Assembly (NCBI GenBank): GCA_963377175.1 | Contig: CAUJNA010003318.1 | Location: forward strand, 557,501 to 621,500 | Direction: 5' to 3' | Length of the DNA stretch: 64,000 nucleotides | DNA from: Effrenium voratum | Taxonomy: Eukaryota > Sar > Dinophyceae > Suessiales > Symbiodiniaceae | Shown: positions 12,100-24,129 of the stretch, piece after piece | How the letters are laid out: each line of letters starts with the position of its first letter | Numbering within the stretch: position 1 is the first letter of the stretch | Position numbers and translations under genes: made by a program | Notes under the pieces: generated by a model | Seen by the model: only the letters and a program-made list of their open reading frames with translations | Database searches by the model: none | Told to the model about the DNA's origin: nothing

Positions 12100-12811
12100 A
12101 AACATACAAACTAACAACAATCAAACACACCAAACAAAATCACACACACACACACACACACACACCAAAGCAAGCCAAACCAAGAATCCATGCCGCACAA
12201 CGAGGGCAATGAAACACAACACAGACGTAACATGACACAACATGTTATAACAAAACACAACGCAAGACAACAGAACAGAACAAACTCACTAGATCAAACA
12301 AAAACAAACCACACACACAATCACACAAACCAAGCTACAAAAAACAAAACAAACAAACAAACAACACACAAACAAAGTAGGGACAAAGACCAAAGCAACT
12401 GAAACGAACAAAGCACCACACAACACACAGACAATCAACAACCCCCATAACAACACTGCATCCAAACCCCAACAACAAACTAACATACATACAAACAAAG
12501 AACAGTGCAAGCAAGCAAATAAACAAACAAACAAACAAACAAACAAACAAACAAACAAACAAACACAAACAAAGCCTTGCAAACCCAACAACCCGTAAGC
12601 CAAGAAACAAGGAAGGAAGAAAGGAAGAAAGGAAGGAAGGAAGGAAGGAAGGAGGGAAGGAAGGAAGGAAGGAACTAGGATGGAAAGAAACAACAAAGAA
12701 AAGAAACAAGGAAGGAAAGAAACAAAGACAGACAGAGAGGCAAACAGCAAGAGCAAAAATTGAAAAAAGCAAAACAACGAAACAACCAAACGGAGAAAAG
12801 AAAAAAAAACG

Positions 12812-12847
<36 letters not shown>

Positions 12848-13285
12848 CTCACTCACTCACTCACTCAATCAATCAATCAAGCAAGCAAGCAAAGCAAATC
12901 AAATCAATTCAAATCAAGTCAAACAATCAATCAATCAAGCAATCAATCAATCAATCAAGTCACCAAACAACCAAACAACCAAACAATCAAACAAACAAGC
13001 AAACAAGCAAACAAACCCCAAAAAAAAACGCAACCCAAGGTTGCGACCGACCAACCAGCCAGCCAACCAATCAACCAACCAACCACTAACCAACGAACCA
13101 GACACACAGCCAAGCAGCAAGCAACCAACTAAGCAACCAAGCAACCAAGCAACCAAGCAACCAAGCAACCCAGCAACCAAGCAACCAAGCAACCAAGCAA
13201 CCAAGCAACCAACCAACAGACAGACAAACAAACAAACAGTGACACAAACAAACAAACAAACAAACAAACAAAAAACAAACAGCCA
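12100..13285. repeat. Mosaic of tetra- and octanucleotide microsatellites
   Basis: Successive arrays with little unique sequence: (CA)n at 12,138-12,165, (AAAC)n at 12,520-12,563, (GGAA)n at 12,609-12,673, (ATCA)n/(CTCA)n at 12,808-12,880, an (AACCAAGC)n octamer array at 13,133-13,208, and AAAC again to 13,280. All are on an AC/AG-rich + strand. Long open frames here are artefacts of the 4-bp period. Confidence 0.9.
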
Positions 13286-13289
13286 CTTG

Positions 13290-14800
13290 GCATTCAGCGT
13301 TGCAACAAACATCAGCTTGCTAGTCTTTCTTCACCTGCGCCTGTGAAATCCACGAACTTGGGGTAAATGAAATGCGCTCAGGACTGTATCCTCATGGTCA
13401 GGGGCGCTCATGGCTCTTTTGCACTGGCACTGATTCCATCCGTGGCAGGAACGACGACACTTATTTGGCAACCATCGCTTGGTTGGATTCAAAAGGCCTG
13501 TGCGGAATCCAACACAAAACAAAGAATGTATCTACGGACCTGTCGCATAGACCAAAGATTGTGCGAAAAGTGTTATTTGCATCATTTGTTTATATCAAAG
13601 TTTGTCTGCATTTGTCATTTCCATTTTGTTGCAAGTGTTTCTGCGCGGTCTTTAGTGCTCTTTCACAAAGAGATATATACATAATGTATAGAGATATCCC
13701 ATACGAATATCTGCATAAGTCAAAAACCCATCATTGGCCAGAAAGAGTACGTCAAAACGCGTGTCCAAACACAATCTTATACTTTTTCCCGACAACAACA
13801 CTATGGAGAACAACATTCTAAAACATGCTTTCGAGAAAAAGCATGTTATAAAGAATACTCCAAAACATGTGTCCTAGAAACAACAGTATTAAACAGAATA
13901 TTACTCCGAATTATTAGTCCTAGAAACATATAAAGAATATTTGAAAACATAATATGTGAAAATTGACATTGTTAGAAGAAGCATGTTATTTTATTTACTT
14001 TATGTTTTTTGGGGGGTCGCGCACAGGCCTTCTTGAATCCACCCAAATGATCTCTTTTCCAGTGTCTGCTTTGGAATAGTTGAAGCTTCAAAAGACAGAA
14101 GATCACCGTGTGTGTGTGTGTGTGCGCGTGTGCGCCTCATGTCACCCCTTCAGTGGAAGGTGTTTGCCAGTGGGCCTGCAGGCTGCTTGAAGCTCAGTTG
14201 GCAACATCCCTCACGTTAGCATATAAACCACAGACTTCGTCTTCAAAGAGCAATAAGTGGCTTCTTCAAGAAACAGGAACTCTATAATTACAACCAAACA
14301 CAATGGGCTTGTGCCAAAGCCACGTCGATGTTTGTTTGGGCTGAGCCAGAAGCTACTGTACATGTGGAGGGGTTTCAGAAGACAAGCCCAGCCACCAAGC
14401 CGACCTGAAGCACACCGATTTTCCTGGCTTCATCCTTTTCCACCCCTTCGGCCCGCCTGGCCGGCCACATAGGCCACGTGCTCCGGGGTACCCCCCGCAG
14501 CCAGTGCGGCGCTGCCGGCCTCCCGAGAAATGTTCGGACGGATCTACCCGAGCACCTTCTTGGTTAGTCGCTGCCGTCAAGAAACAAGTTTGTCAAATCG
14601 GTGCAGCAAAACTCTCTCGCTTGTGCTCTGCTTGTTCGACTTACCAGCCCTTTTTCCAGGCGCTTTGCCCTTCAAGCCAAGGAAGCCGTCGCGCTGGCTT
14701 ACTGAATCCCTCTTGGTCTGCAAATTTCAGCGAGAATCCGGAAATCACTTCCAAACCACGAGTCCCCGCGTAGCTTGAGGCAGGGGAAGCCAGGCTCCGG
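13290..14800. other. Intron sequence, AT-rich part
   Basis: Contains an AT-rich stretch (13,670-14,020) and a (TG)n run near 14,107. No exon, RNA gene or element recognised. Confidence 0.4.
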
Positions 14801-14805
14801 ACGCC

Positions 14806-14885
14806 CAGGCTCCGAGCTCCGCGCCGCGTGGCCCGCAGCGGCCACCGCCACCTCGGCCACCTGCTGCTCCGACAGGCCCGCGGTC
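14806..14885 (-). CDS. Exon, alanine-rich repeat protein
   Basis: After a CTCCAG acceptor the exon supplies one G and then TAGLSEQQVAEVAVAAAGHA followed by ARSSE, all with GC-ending codons. The single leading nucleotide exactly completes the codon left open by the exon at 16,381-16,421, which ends in AA, so the two join as ...AAAK|TAGLSEQQ. The donor is unclear; the left edge is approximate. The peptide predicts an amphipathic or small-residue helix. Confidence 0.65.
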
Positions 14886-15229
14886 CTGGAGAAAGGTGGG
14901 GCAGGGGCACTCGGATGGATGGGATGGGGACCGTTCGCGTGGGCTTCTGGTTTCTGAAAAGTCGAAAGTGGTTGGAAGGGATCGAGTTTCTCAATGCAAC
15001 CAGAGGCAGTCTCAAAATGGGGCACTCCATTTCGGATGGTTTGAAAGGGAGACCAAAGGAAAGTCACCAGTACCAGCCTTTTTGGGGTCCCTTACTTTTG
15101 GAATCAGCCCGCAAGAAAGGCCTTGGCCAACCTGTTGGGCAACCATGACCGTGAACCATGGAATTCAGCCACACTGCAGCGCAGCGCGTGTAAGCAACTG
15201 GCAATATTACCACAAGACATGGGAGGACA

Positions 15230-15975
<746 letters not shown>

Positions 15976-16380
15976 CGCGCGCAGCCAAGGAAGCTAGCAA
16001 GCAAGCAAAGACGATTCTACGAGCCTGCCGTTGTTGATTGCTGATCACCTGCCTCTTTGCCCATTTGGCCAGGGGGCTTCCTTGGCAAATTGTAGCAACC
16101 TCAGGGGTTTTGCGACTTCAACCAGCAGGAAAGCCACTCTTTTGTGGGGGGGTCCGTTTCTGTCTTGTAGCTTGGGTGTTACGATGCGGGAGTAGGAAAG
16201 AAGGCTGTCCGTGGGAGATGGGAGAAACTTCTCCTTCAGGGCGCGTTGTTCTACCCCTTACTGACTTCTACACTGTTTCGACAAGGGGACCCTCAAAAAC
16301 CAACCAAGAGCTGCATCATTCTATCAGGTCCTATCAAATGTGCAACGCTTCAAGCCTCATCCCCCCCCCCCCCGGCAGTC

Positions 16381-16421
16381 TTGGCAGCTGCAGTGGCTGC
16401 GTTGGCGGCCACTTCCCCCGC
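16381..16421 (-). CDS. Exon, alanine-rich repeat protein
   Basis: Thirteen codons plus two nucleotides between a GTGAG acceptor (16,424-16,422) and an AA|GACTGCC donor (GA at 16,380-16,379). The peptide is AGEVAANAATAAA and then a split codon (AA|G = K). The split is completed by the first base of the exon at 14,885. At 41 nt it is one of the shortest exons here. It is followed by a C/G homopolymer in the intron. Confidence 0.6.
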
Positions 16422-16429
16422 CTCACGAC

Positions 16430-17740
16430 TGGACCCTTTCAATTCGCCGCAATCAAGCCAAAACACCAACCTGACTCGTTGCTGGCTCCGACACATGTCC
16501 ATCCTTCCTCACAGAGAGTGACGCAGGGTGATATTTGGCCCATGCTTGTTTACTCACAGGATGGAACGAAGACAGTAGACCATCGGTTAATGGCAGTCCC
16601 CTCTCGGTTTTGCAGGTTGATGCTAGTCCTCAACTGGTTCCGAAGGTTGGTGAAATTCGGTTGGGGTCATATTGTTGATCAACTACAGGCCAATCAGCGT
16701 GCCATTGCCTTCTCAGTGCGTGCAAATGAAGGACTCTTCCCGACAAAGGACTCTTCCTGACTGGTGAATGTTCTTTTTCCGGGGCACATTTGAAAGCTTC
16801 ACACACAAGGCGTCCATATTCTTGACAAAGGCGCATCCCCTTGGCAAAACAAAGCCACCAGGAAAACCGACGGCTGACAAACGCGCTGTGTTGCCTTACA
16901 CTGCCCTCTATGCTGCAAATGGCTTTCCTTTCCATCATTCTGGGTGGATTGCAACACTTTACAAAACTGAAATCATGAATGGACCCTGAGATAGGAATTT
17001 GCCTTCGTTGGCTGCCGGTTGAATCACTGGGCACTTCAGGATCCAATGTCACACTTTGGCTAGAGATGCTGCCAGCAATTGTCCGGAACAGCCACGCGTG
17101 GGCACCAGCCGCGCGCCGCGCGTGGGCAAGGCACGCCAAGTCACTCATGTGTTTACCGGCATGGGAAAAATCATCCCAACTAGGGTCTGTTTGACAAGCT
17201 GGCATTCATTATTTGTTCTGCACCAGAACAACTGTTCATATCTCAATTGGGAAGAGAGAGACGCAGAGACAGAGACATAGAGACAGAGAATAAGAACATA
17301 AGACAGACAGAGGCACAGAGAGGCAGGGCAAAGAGACGGAGAAAACCGAGAGACAGAGAAACAGAGGGACAGAGAGACAGAAACACAGAAACACAGAAAC
17401 ACAGAAAGAGAAAGAAAAAGAGAAAGAGAAAGAGAAAGAGAAAGAGACAGAGAAAGAGACAGAGAAAGAGAAAGAGAAAGAGAAAGAGAGAGGGAGAGGG
17501 AGGGAGGGAGGGAGGGAGGGACGGAGAGAGAGAGCATGACGAGCTTTGCTCAACCATGGAAATTTACAGGTAACAAGGAAATTACACTTTGGCCAAATCT
17601 CCCCCCCATTCCAGCTGCCGACTTGGGCAACCGATCATAACTCGCAGACTGGAAGCCAGGAATCCTCAAAAATTAGGGACCTGCCTGGATGAGTTCGGTT
17701 CGCCCCAAGCTCGTGACAACTCGCCCCCGTTGGTTTGGTC
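16430..17740. other. Intron with GA-rich microsatellite
   Basis: Holds a purine-rich (GA)n/(GAGACA)n/(GGGA)n mosaic at 17,250-17,534 and otherwise non-repetitive intron-like DNA. No exon recognised. Confidence 0.5.
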
Positions 17741-17744
17741 CGGC

Positions 17745-17822
17745 CTGTTCGGGGTCGTCCCCCGCATCGGCCGCCGCCTGGCCCATGACGCGGCCCGCCA
17801 GGTTCGCCGCGGCCAGGCCCGC
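17745..17822 (-). CDS. Exon, alanine-rich repeat protein
   Basis: Exactly 26 codons, phase 0 to phase 0, from a CATAG acceptor to a CAG|GCCGGA donor (GC). The peptide begins AGLAAANLAGRVMGQAAADA and ends GDDPEQ. Same length and phase as the exon at 7,921-7,998. The AGLAAANxAG motif recurs in this series. Confidence 0.7.
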
Positions 17823-18473
17823 CTATGGCTGAGTGGCCGACCAAAATCTGCCATCCTGCTCCCACTACCCCCGACTTCCCCCAAATGTATGAGAAACTCG
17901 GGAAGTGGGTGAGTGAGTGGAACCAAAGCGAAGTCAATGAAATCCAGTTGTTTCCACCCAAGCCGCCTCAGACACCCATGTCAAATGAGACGTCTGACAA
18001 AACCCACACAACTCCAAAAACCCGAGATCCCGCACATTCTCAGCCATTGCTAGGCTCCCCTTGCTCCCCTCGCAACGAGTCGTCCCACCTGACTCCAAAA
18101 CAACTCGACGGGCACGACCTTGACCCACCGGCCTCCATGAAGGTGGAATGGGCCTTCTCCAGCGCCTGGGGAGGGGGGGAGGGGGAAGGAAGCCTCCAAA
18201 TGCCAAGCAGTTTTTCTTGAGGTATGTCAATGCTTGACGAAACAGTAGTACTTACCTTTAAACAAAACTATGGTTGTTCAAGATTCTAGGGGACACTTCC
18301 CCATTCTTTCCAGGGATCCTTCTTTTCAGAAAACCATCAGAACCCCAGGGGAAACAGCTGGTTTTTGGAAAGAATGATGGTTGAAAAGAATGGGGAATCG
18401 ACCCCTAGAAAGATACATCCTGAAAATGCGGGTATTTGGAGTAGGTAGGAGTTGCAACCGCGCTGAACCCGGC

Positions 18474-18533
18474 CTGGAAGAAGGACTCGAAGCTGAGCTG
18501 GCCATTGGGGTCCGCCCCCATCTCTTCGTAGAC
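18474..18533 (-). CDS. Exon with EF-hand-like loop
   Basis: Exactly 20 codons, phase 0 at both ends, from a GGCAG acceptor to a CAG|GCCGGG donor (GC). The peptide is VYEEMGADPNGQLSFESFFQ. The DPNGQLSFESF segment matches the second half of an EF-hand loop (D-x-N-G-x-[LI]-S-x-x-[EF]-F), although the canonical final Glu is displaced and loop position 1 is weak. Calcium binding is therefore uncertain. Its phase matches the 20.7-kb exon upstream. The exon at 43.2 kb has the same V-[FY] start and loop type. Confidence 0.55.
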
Positions 18534-18606
18534 CTGCCGCAAGGTGTCCTCGCACGTGCCAGTGCCCCCGAGCGGAGCTCCTAGATCTTCTCTGGGGAAA
18601 TTACTA

Positions 18607-18724
18607 CTAGGTCCTCCAGTAGAGAGGTTAGAACAAGGGTACCCGTTTAAAAAAAAGTCGTCCATTTTAGTAGGGGAACCCTCCCCCCAAAAAGAAGAGA
18701 GAAGGGCACTACTGGGGGACCTAG
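18607..18724. mobile_element. MITE copy 1 (118 bp, 16-bp TIRs, 4-bp TSD)
   Basis: The ends are CTAGGTCCTCCAGTAG and, inverted, CTAGGTCCCCCAGTAG. They are flanked by the direct duplication ACTA (18,603-18,606 and 18,725-18,728). The interior is about 80% similar to 51,046-51,158. There is no coding capacity. It is a non-autonomous DNA transposon by structure; the superfamily is not assigned. Confidence 0.85.
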
Positions 18725-18729
18725 ACTAA

Positions 18730-20690
18730 GAACAACAAACTGGAAAAAAGTAATGCCGAAGTGAGGGACCCTTCTTAATGGATGGGCTCGTCATACTCAG
18801 AGGTGAGCTCGGATTGATTTGCCAAGATATGGAGGGAACCTTGGGCCCATCCCAAAGTCTTTCAAGCCAGGAAACCATCCCCTCATCCCCTGGGTTTCAA
18901 AATGCAACATTCTGGTAGGACCGATAAAATGGCGAGAGTCTCCAAAAAGGAACTCCGAGCATCACTAGGGGGTGGTCAAAGTGTAACCATGTCCTTCAAA
19001 GCAGGTAATCGACTGACGCTTTACCTGCGAAGGAATGCTGTCTCCGCTTCGGAACCATTCATACAATCGTTTGATATTCTTTGACAGGGGTCCAGCCACG
19101 CGAGCACAAAGCACCTCACAAATGAAAAGTATGCGTCTCTTGACCGTAGCTCTTCTTTGATCGTTTCTTCTGCATCTGCGAGTGCCCCCCATGTCCTCCC
19201 AACGCAACCCCGCGCTGAGGGTCGCCTTTGATTCCTGACTTCTCCCGAAAATTTGCTTCATCGAAACTGAGCAACACTTTAAGTGTCAGTGCCACAAGGC
19301 CCCGACTGCCCCAGAGCAGCCCAGGGTCCTCATGTATATCAATGTTGGCCTGGCTGAAGAGGTCCTCGCACGCCAAGGAGTTGACCCTGGATCTTCCCTG
19401 TGACTTGTGCAAAGTGTCCGAGCAACTTGGCCTTCTATGCAAGCCTTGGACAGGGAAGTTAAACTTGACCCCATGTTTAAGGTCAAATCAGGGAGCCCTC
19501 CATACACCCTCCCAAAAAAAGGCGGCCAAAAGGCCAACCATGGCCAACCCTTGTTCTTTGGCTGTGTGGCGCAGGGGACGAAAGGAGGTTTGCACGCGTA
19601 CATTCACCTTGTCCAAGGGACAAGGCGGGAGAGGCCACGGTCCTCACATTCCAGATTAGGGCCTTGAGGTCATGTCCGTCTTCTGCCATAAGAGTCCTTG
19701 CCTTTTCAGCCCTTCTCTCCTTCAGCTCCGGCACCGTGAGCATGTCCTTGCCTTGATGTGCCTCCTGTCGAATGCCGTCAACTCACAGTTGCCCAGTGGC
19801 AACCCAACTGGACAACGGAACCCTTGTGGCTCACCATTGGTGGGGAACCCATGATTAGGGGGGCAACAGGTATCGCGTGGGGTCGGACATTTAGCTGGAG
19901 CACTCATGAGTATGAGGGTTGTTCTTTCCGCGGGGGCAGAGTGCCATCCGATCCCAGCGCTCGTTCCGAACGTTGCGGGGTTGTTCCAGAGACCCATGGG
20001 CACAAGGATAGAAAATTCGCCTAGAGAAATCAAAGGGAAGACGATTTTTCTGCCACAGGCTTGGTCCTCTTTTAGCTCGGAGCAACATTGCCTAGACCCT
20101 GGAAAGAGCACATTGGGCCTGAACATTTCCTTCGGGTTGCGACGATCTTTCAGCGTGCCACCTCAAAGAACATAAGCTTTGGGTCGCAATGAACATGGAG
20201 GGTCACAGTAGGACACGCAGTGAAGGCAATGCTTTGTGCCTGAATGCCATGTTGCGCAAAAGGGGAACTTGAGAAATTGCAGATCTCACATGTGCACCTC
20301 AAAATGGGTGGTGTCCAAATGGCTTCCCTTTCAAAATCTTTGAAACAAGACCCAAGAAAGGGTACCCTCGAAAAAGCACACCCCTGGCCTGGTGGCTTGC
20401 TCAAGTCTTATTCTCAACTCGACGCTCCCTCAAACACTGCATACCTTTCCATGCGCTGGCAACAGTTGCACTCACCTCAACCAGCACTTTAAGCTTTGGC
20501 ATGGTTCGAGCATGACGTCTTCCGGCCACAATCCCAATCTGCCCTCAAACGGATATGTGCTTTAACGCACGCTAAGATCGGGAGGTCAAACTGGACCCCC
20601 ATGGCCCCCCCCCCGGCAAGGGGGACATATCTATCGCATGAGTATGTCGTTCTTAAGCGTATATCTCAGACTTTCAGACCGCCCCTCCGG
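18730..20690. other. Intron sequence, no clear feature
   Basis: About 2 kb of non-repetitive intron-like DNA between the EF-hand-like exon and the 20.7-kb exon. Several moderate open frames occur on both strands, but none has splice borders or codon bias like the accepted exons. Confidence 0.4.
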
Positions 20691-20692
20691 TC

Positions 20693-20789
20693 CCTGAGGT
20701 TCTCCACCAGCTGCGCATTCAGCTGGCGCGTCACCTCCGCCACGATGAGGTAGGGGTGCCCGGCGTTGATGGCCGCCCGCGCCGCCGAC
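20693..20789 (-). CDS. Exon, alanine-rich repeat protein (least repetitive)
   Basis: After a GGCCAG acceptor the exon contributes one G, then 32 codons beginning SAARAAINAGHPYLIVAEVT and continuing RQLNAQLVENLR, then an AGG|GACCGG donor (GA). The leading G completes the AG left by the exon at 21,535-21,611. It starts like the other alanine repeats and then changes to a less repetitive amphipathic helix, perhaps a domain end. It ends in phase 0, matching the EF-hand-like exon that follows. Confidence 0.7.
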
Positions 20790-21534
20790 CTGGCCCCGGA
20801 AATGGAAATTCACGGATCCCAAAGGATGTGTTTGTTGTTCAAAGGTTTCAGGGGCTGCAACCTTTTGAAGGCAAAGCTGGGTGTCCAGCCTGCTGGGCCC
20901 GTTTGCCTTTGTTTGTTCGAGGGTTTCCGGACTTTGGCCGGACGGATGGACTCGAAGTGGAAGTGGGGAACTGTGGTCCTAACGCACTGAGATCGGGACG
21001 GGTGAGACGCCATGTGGTTGCGACCAACCATTTTGGGGAGGGTGTTCCCCATTCAAATTCATGGCGCGAGGGATGAAAGGTGGTGAACACAGAAAACCCA
21101 CACACCTCTGGGGGGGCCCTAATTTTAGGGAATCCGCTGCTACCCTTCCAAGCAACTCGGTTACCTATTGGAAAGCTGGTATGAAAAGAGTCTACCCAAA
21201 ACCCATGGTAACACCCATGGAATCCAGCAAAGGGTTTTCAGGAGCCCCCAGTGAGGTTCCATGTTAGGTTTTGGGATCCGCATCAATGTGCTGCAAGGGG
21301 GCTGTCGCCTTGTTTCCAATTACCTGGGCTAGGTTGTGGCGCTGACTGGGCTGCAGAACTTCCTGCCAACATCACCCCACTGGGCTGCCCTCAGATCCCC
21401 TGCTAAAAGTTTAACTTTTAGTGGGTCAAATGGAAACCCCCACTGAACACTACAAGTCTAAAAAGCTAAGGGGATGGCCACCAAAGCCACTCAACCCCCC
21501 CGCCCCACTCAACCCCTCCATCTGGCGCCGAAAC

Positions 21535-21611
21535 CTTGCGGCCGCGGTGGCGGTGGCGTCCACCGCCTGGTAGGGCGGCAGCCCGGCCGCCGCCGCCGAC
21601 TTGGTGGCCGC
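21535..21611 (-). CDS. Exon, alanine-rich repeat protein
   Basis: Twenty-five codons plus AG, from a GGGAG acceptor (21,614-21,612) to an AAG|GTTTCG donor (GT). The peptide begins AATKSAAAAGLPPYQAVDAT and ends ATAAA. It starts in phase 0, in agreement with the phase-0 end at 22,671, and ends with two bases completed by the first base at 20,789 (AG|G = R). Confidence 0.75.
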
Positions 21612-22498
21612 CTCCCGTCGCTTCGAACGGATTTCGACGCCGGGGTGTTCCGCTGAGTCAGCCCCTGAAACAAAACCTGACACATGACACCTGACACAAT
21701 ACTGACAGAACCACGGAGTTTTCCGATTTAAGACGCCTGACACATTACCCAAAAGAAGCGGCGTCCTTCGCTGGTGGGAAAAGGCCATGTCGCCGAAAAA
21801 TGGCCAATCGTTGAGCGTCGGCCCCTCGAACTGCTGAACGGGTGAGAAGCCACGGGGGGGGGGGGGGTGGGAGTGCCGCACCGAGACATGACCGGGACTT
21901 TCGGGTGCAGAGACGGAGTTCTGAAAAGTAGGGAGCCACCAAAAGGAACAGGTAGCAGGGCATTTCAGGCATGGCCTGATCTATTTCTTCTAGCCAATGG
22001 TCAGCGTGACGAATGAAATCAGTCAGTTTGGTGGCACCTTGCAACGCCTTGGCGAGGCTCCTGTGAGAGACCTGACCGAATATGCAAATTGTACACAAAC
22101 CATGACCAGGCTGGTAAAACATGAGTTGGCTAAGGGAGATCAAAACGGAAGACGGGGCATGCGACTTTCTTCACAGTGTGGCTAGCTACTTGGTATACAC
22201 CCCATCCATTTCGGGCACGGGGCTGGGGTAGTGGGTAGTGGGTTGCTTCTGCGACTTGAAGCAGTTTACTCTACGTCCTGGAAGCTCAGGCTTGATCTGG
22301 GGATGTCTGTTGCACCTTGCTACTCATGTTGGTTCACCTGCATGGGGCCATGACAACCAAGACATTTGCAAACTCTACGAAAACTTGGGCACACATGCCC
22401 TCGTCTCTTTGACTGCCTATTTTGTGCCGAGCTCACCTCCCGTATTTTCAGGTCTTGGAATCATTGCAACTTGAACAACCAACAAACAGCCAAACAAT

Positions 22499-22606
22499 CA
22501 TAGGTGTCCTTCTTGGGAAAATAGATGGCCCTGGTAGTTGATTGAACCACCAGGTAAACCCGGGCCCTCTATTTTTCAACCCAATCAACCAAAAAGGACA
22601 CCTATG
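22499..22606. mobile_element. Foldback / MITE-like element
   Basis: The ends CATAGGTGTCCTTCTTGG and CCAAAAAGGACACCTATG are inverted copies. The inversion continues inward with GAAAATAGA.GGCCC on one side and the complement on the other, so most of the 108 bp can fold on itself. No clear target duplication is visible. A related AAAGGACACC/GGTGTCC hairpin lies at 31,765-31,855. Confidence 0.55.
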
Positions 22607-22670
22607 CAGACAACCCTCAGCGCCTGGGGGACGTACATTTCCCATGATGTCCACCCTGGGTCGCACTTGC

Positions 22671-22729
22671 CTTGGCGGCAATCTCGGCGGACTTCATGGC
22701 CGTGTTACCGGAGTCCGCTGCGATCTCGC
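22671..22729 (-). CDS. Exon, alanine-rich repeat protein
   Basis: After a GCCCAG acceptor the exon gives two bases (GC) and 19 codons, EIAADSGNTAMKSAEIAAK, ending at AAG|GCAAGT, a textbook GC donor. The two leading bases complete the G left by the exon at 23,611-23,704 (G|GC = Gly). It ends in phase 0. The SAEIAAK and GEIAADSG elements are near-repeats of each other. Confidence 0.75.
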
Positions 22730-23610
22730 CTGGGCTTTTCGGCGCACACCGAAGATACGGCGACTGCTTTCCTGGGCAAAGCGTCGACCAAAAACAAAAA
22801 AAGAGCACTGGCAGATGTCTTGGTTTACGTGGGAAGTGGAATGAGCTTGGATCCGAAACAAAGGTATATAATGGTTATAGACTAGGGCACCTAGGGATAC
22901 ATGTTTGATCCCTTGGATGGCGTACTGATCCTGAGGAGAACAGCCAACCGAGCTTGCAAAAAGACTGAACTACTCAGAATTGGCAAAGGATGAGGAAAAC
23001 TGGACATTTGAGCTTGACAAAAGCGGAACGACACATCCAGACAGTCAGCAGTTCCGGTGGCCTGTTTCTCGAGCTTTCGGGGGGTTCCATCCCACTACTT
23101 GTACCCTTGGCAGTCACTTAAGCATAATTTTAAATTCCACCCAACGCGTCCCGGCAGCATCTGTAGCATAAGGAAGATGAACGACAAGAAATGGCAAACA
23201 GTTCATGCTGCTTCTTTCCTGGCACTTTGGAAGGATACAAGACGCAGGCAATCGCTTTCAGAGGGCCGGCAGCCCAGCCCAAAATTCCCAGGATCCCCAC
23301 CCCCTCACCACACTCCCAGCCCCAAACGCCTCAAGCATCCGCACCAAAACAACCCCAAACCATCCAACACCACCGCCCCAACACCTCCTGATACCTCCAA
23401 CCACACCTCCAACCCACCAACAAACCTACCTTATCTGACGCGTCCCGAGCACGAAAGAAACTTAAACCCAAGGGTTCCCTGTGAAGCTAAAACGAGCCCC
23501 CCCCCCCAAAAAAAAGAAGCTCCAACCCAACCCCAACCCCAACCCCCCCACCCCCCCCAACCCAACCCCAACCCCGCCACCCCCCCTGCCCCAAGCTCCG
23601 CAGCCCCGGC

Positions 23611-23704
23611 CTGCGGCGATGCCCGCCGCGCGGGCCGAGGCCTCCGCCACGTGCTGGGCAGTGCTCCCCGCCTCCTCCGCCGCCGCGGAGGCGGCGATGG
23701 CCGC
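23611..23704 (-). CDS. Exon, alanine-rich repeat protein
   Basis: Thirty-one codons plus one base between a GGGCAG acceptor and a GCAG|GCCGGG donor (GC). The peptide begins AAIAASAAAEEAGSTAQHVA and ends EASARAAGIAA, followed by a split Gly codon completed at 22,729. It is over 50% alanine and almost wholly GC3. The surrounding intron contains long C-rich runs. Confidence 0.75.
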
Positions 23705-24022
23705 CTGCCCGGGCTACGGGGCCCGGTGCCCGGTGCCCGGGGTACGAGTGCCACGCCTCTAAGAACCATTTCAACCAGATGTGAGGTACCTCTAAAACCA
23801 GTTGCTTGGTTCCGGGTGCTTTGGAGAAGAGGGGGAATTAGGGGAAGCTTGGGAATTTGCCTCTGATGAATTCAGAACCAGGGGTTCCATCAAGAAGAGC
23901 GAGTGCAATATTGGCAGAGGCAATGGCGTCCTCTGCAAGGCCTTTCCGTGACAAGCCAAAGGCGCATCAAGGCGCTCGGCAGTTTGCTTCACAGAATCCG
24001 CAAGCCGAGGGGACCCGCCCAA

Positions 24023-24125
24023 AGAGTCACGGAGAACACCACGGCTGATGCCCCCCTCCACCCAGCTAGCGGGGTTCAGATATCTCACTGAGGGGGCTCA
24101 GTGGAATCTCCCCGGTAGCGCCTGT
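24023..24125. repeat. Diverged duplicate of 25,336-25,440
   Basis: The segment beginning AAAGAGTCACGGAGAACACC and ending near GGTAGCGCC aligns with 25,336-25,440 at roughly 75% identity by eye. The copies are direct and about 1.3 kb apart. On the minus strand both read a similar GVLRDSL peptide, but splice signals are not evident. Confidence 0.6.
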
Positions 24126-24129
24126 GAGG

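Noticed and set aside
23895..23941. Minus frame EDAIASANIALALLD as an exon
   Set aside because: Its phase would not fit between the 26.5-kb and 23.7-kb exons, and codon bias is weak.
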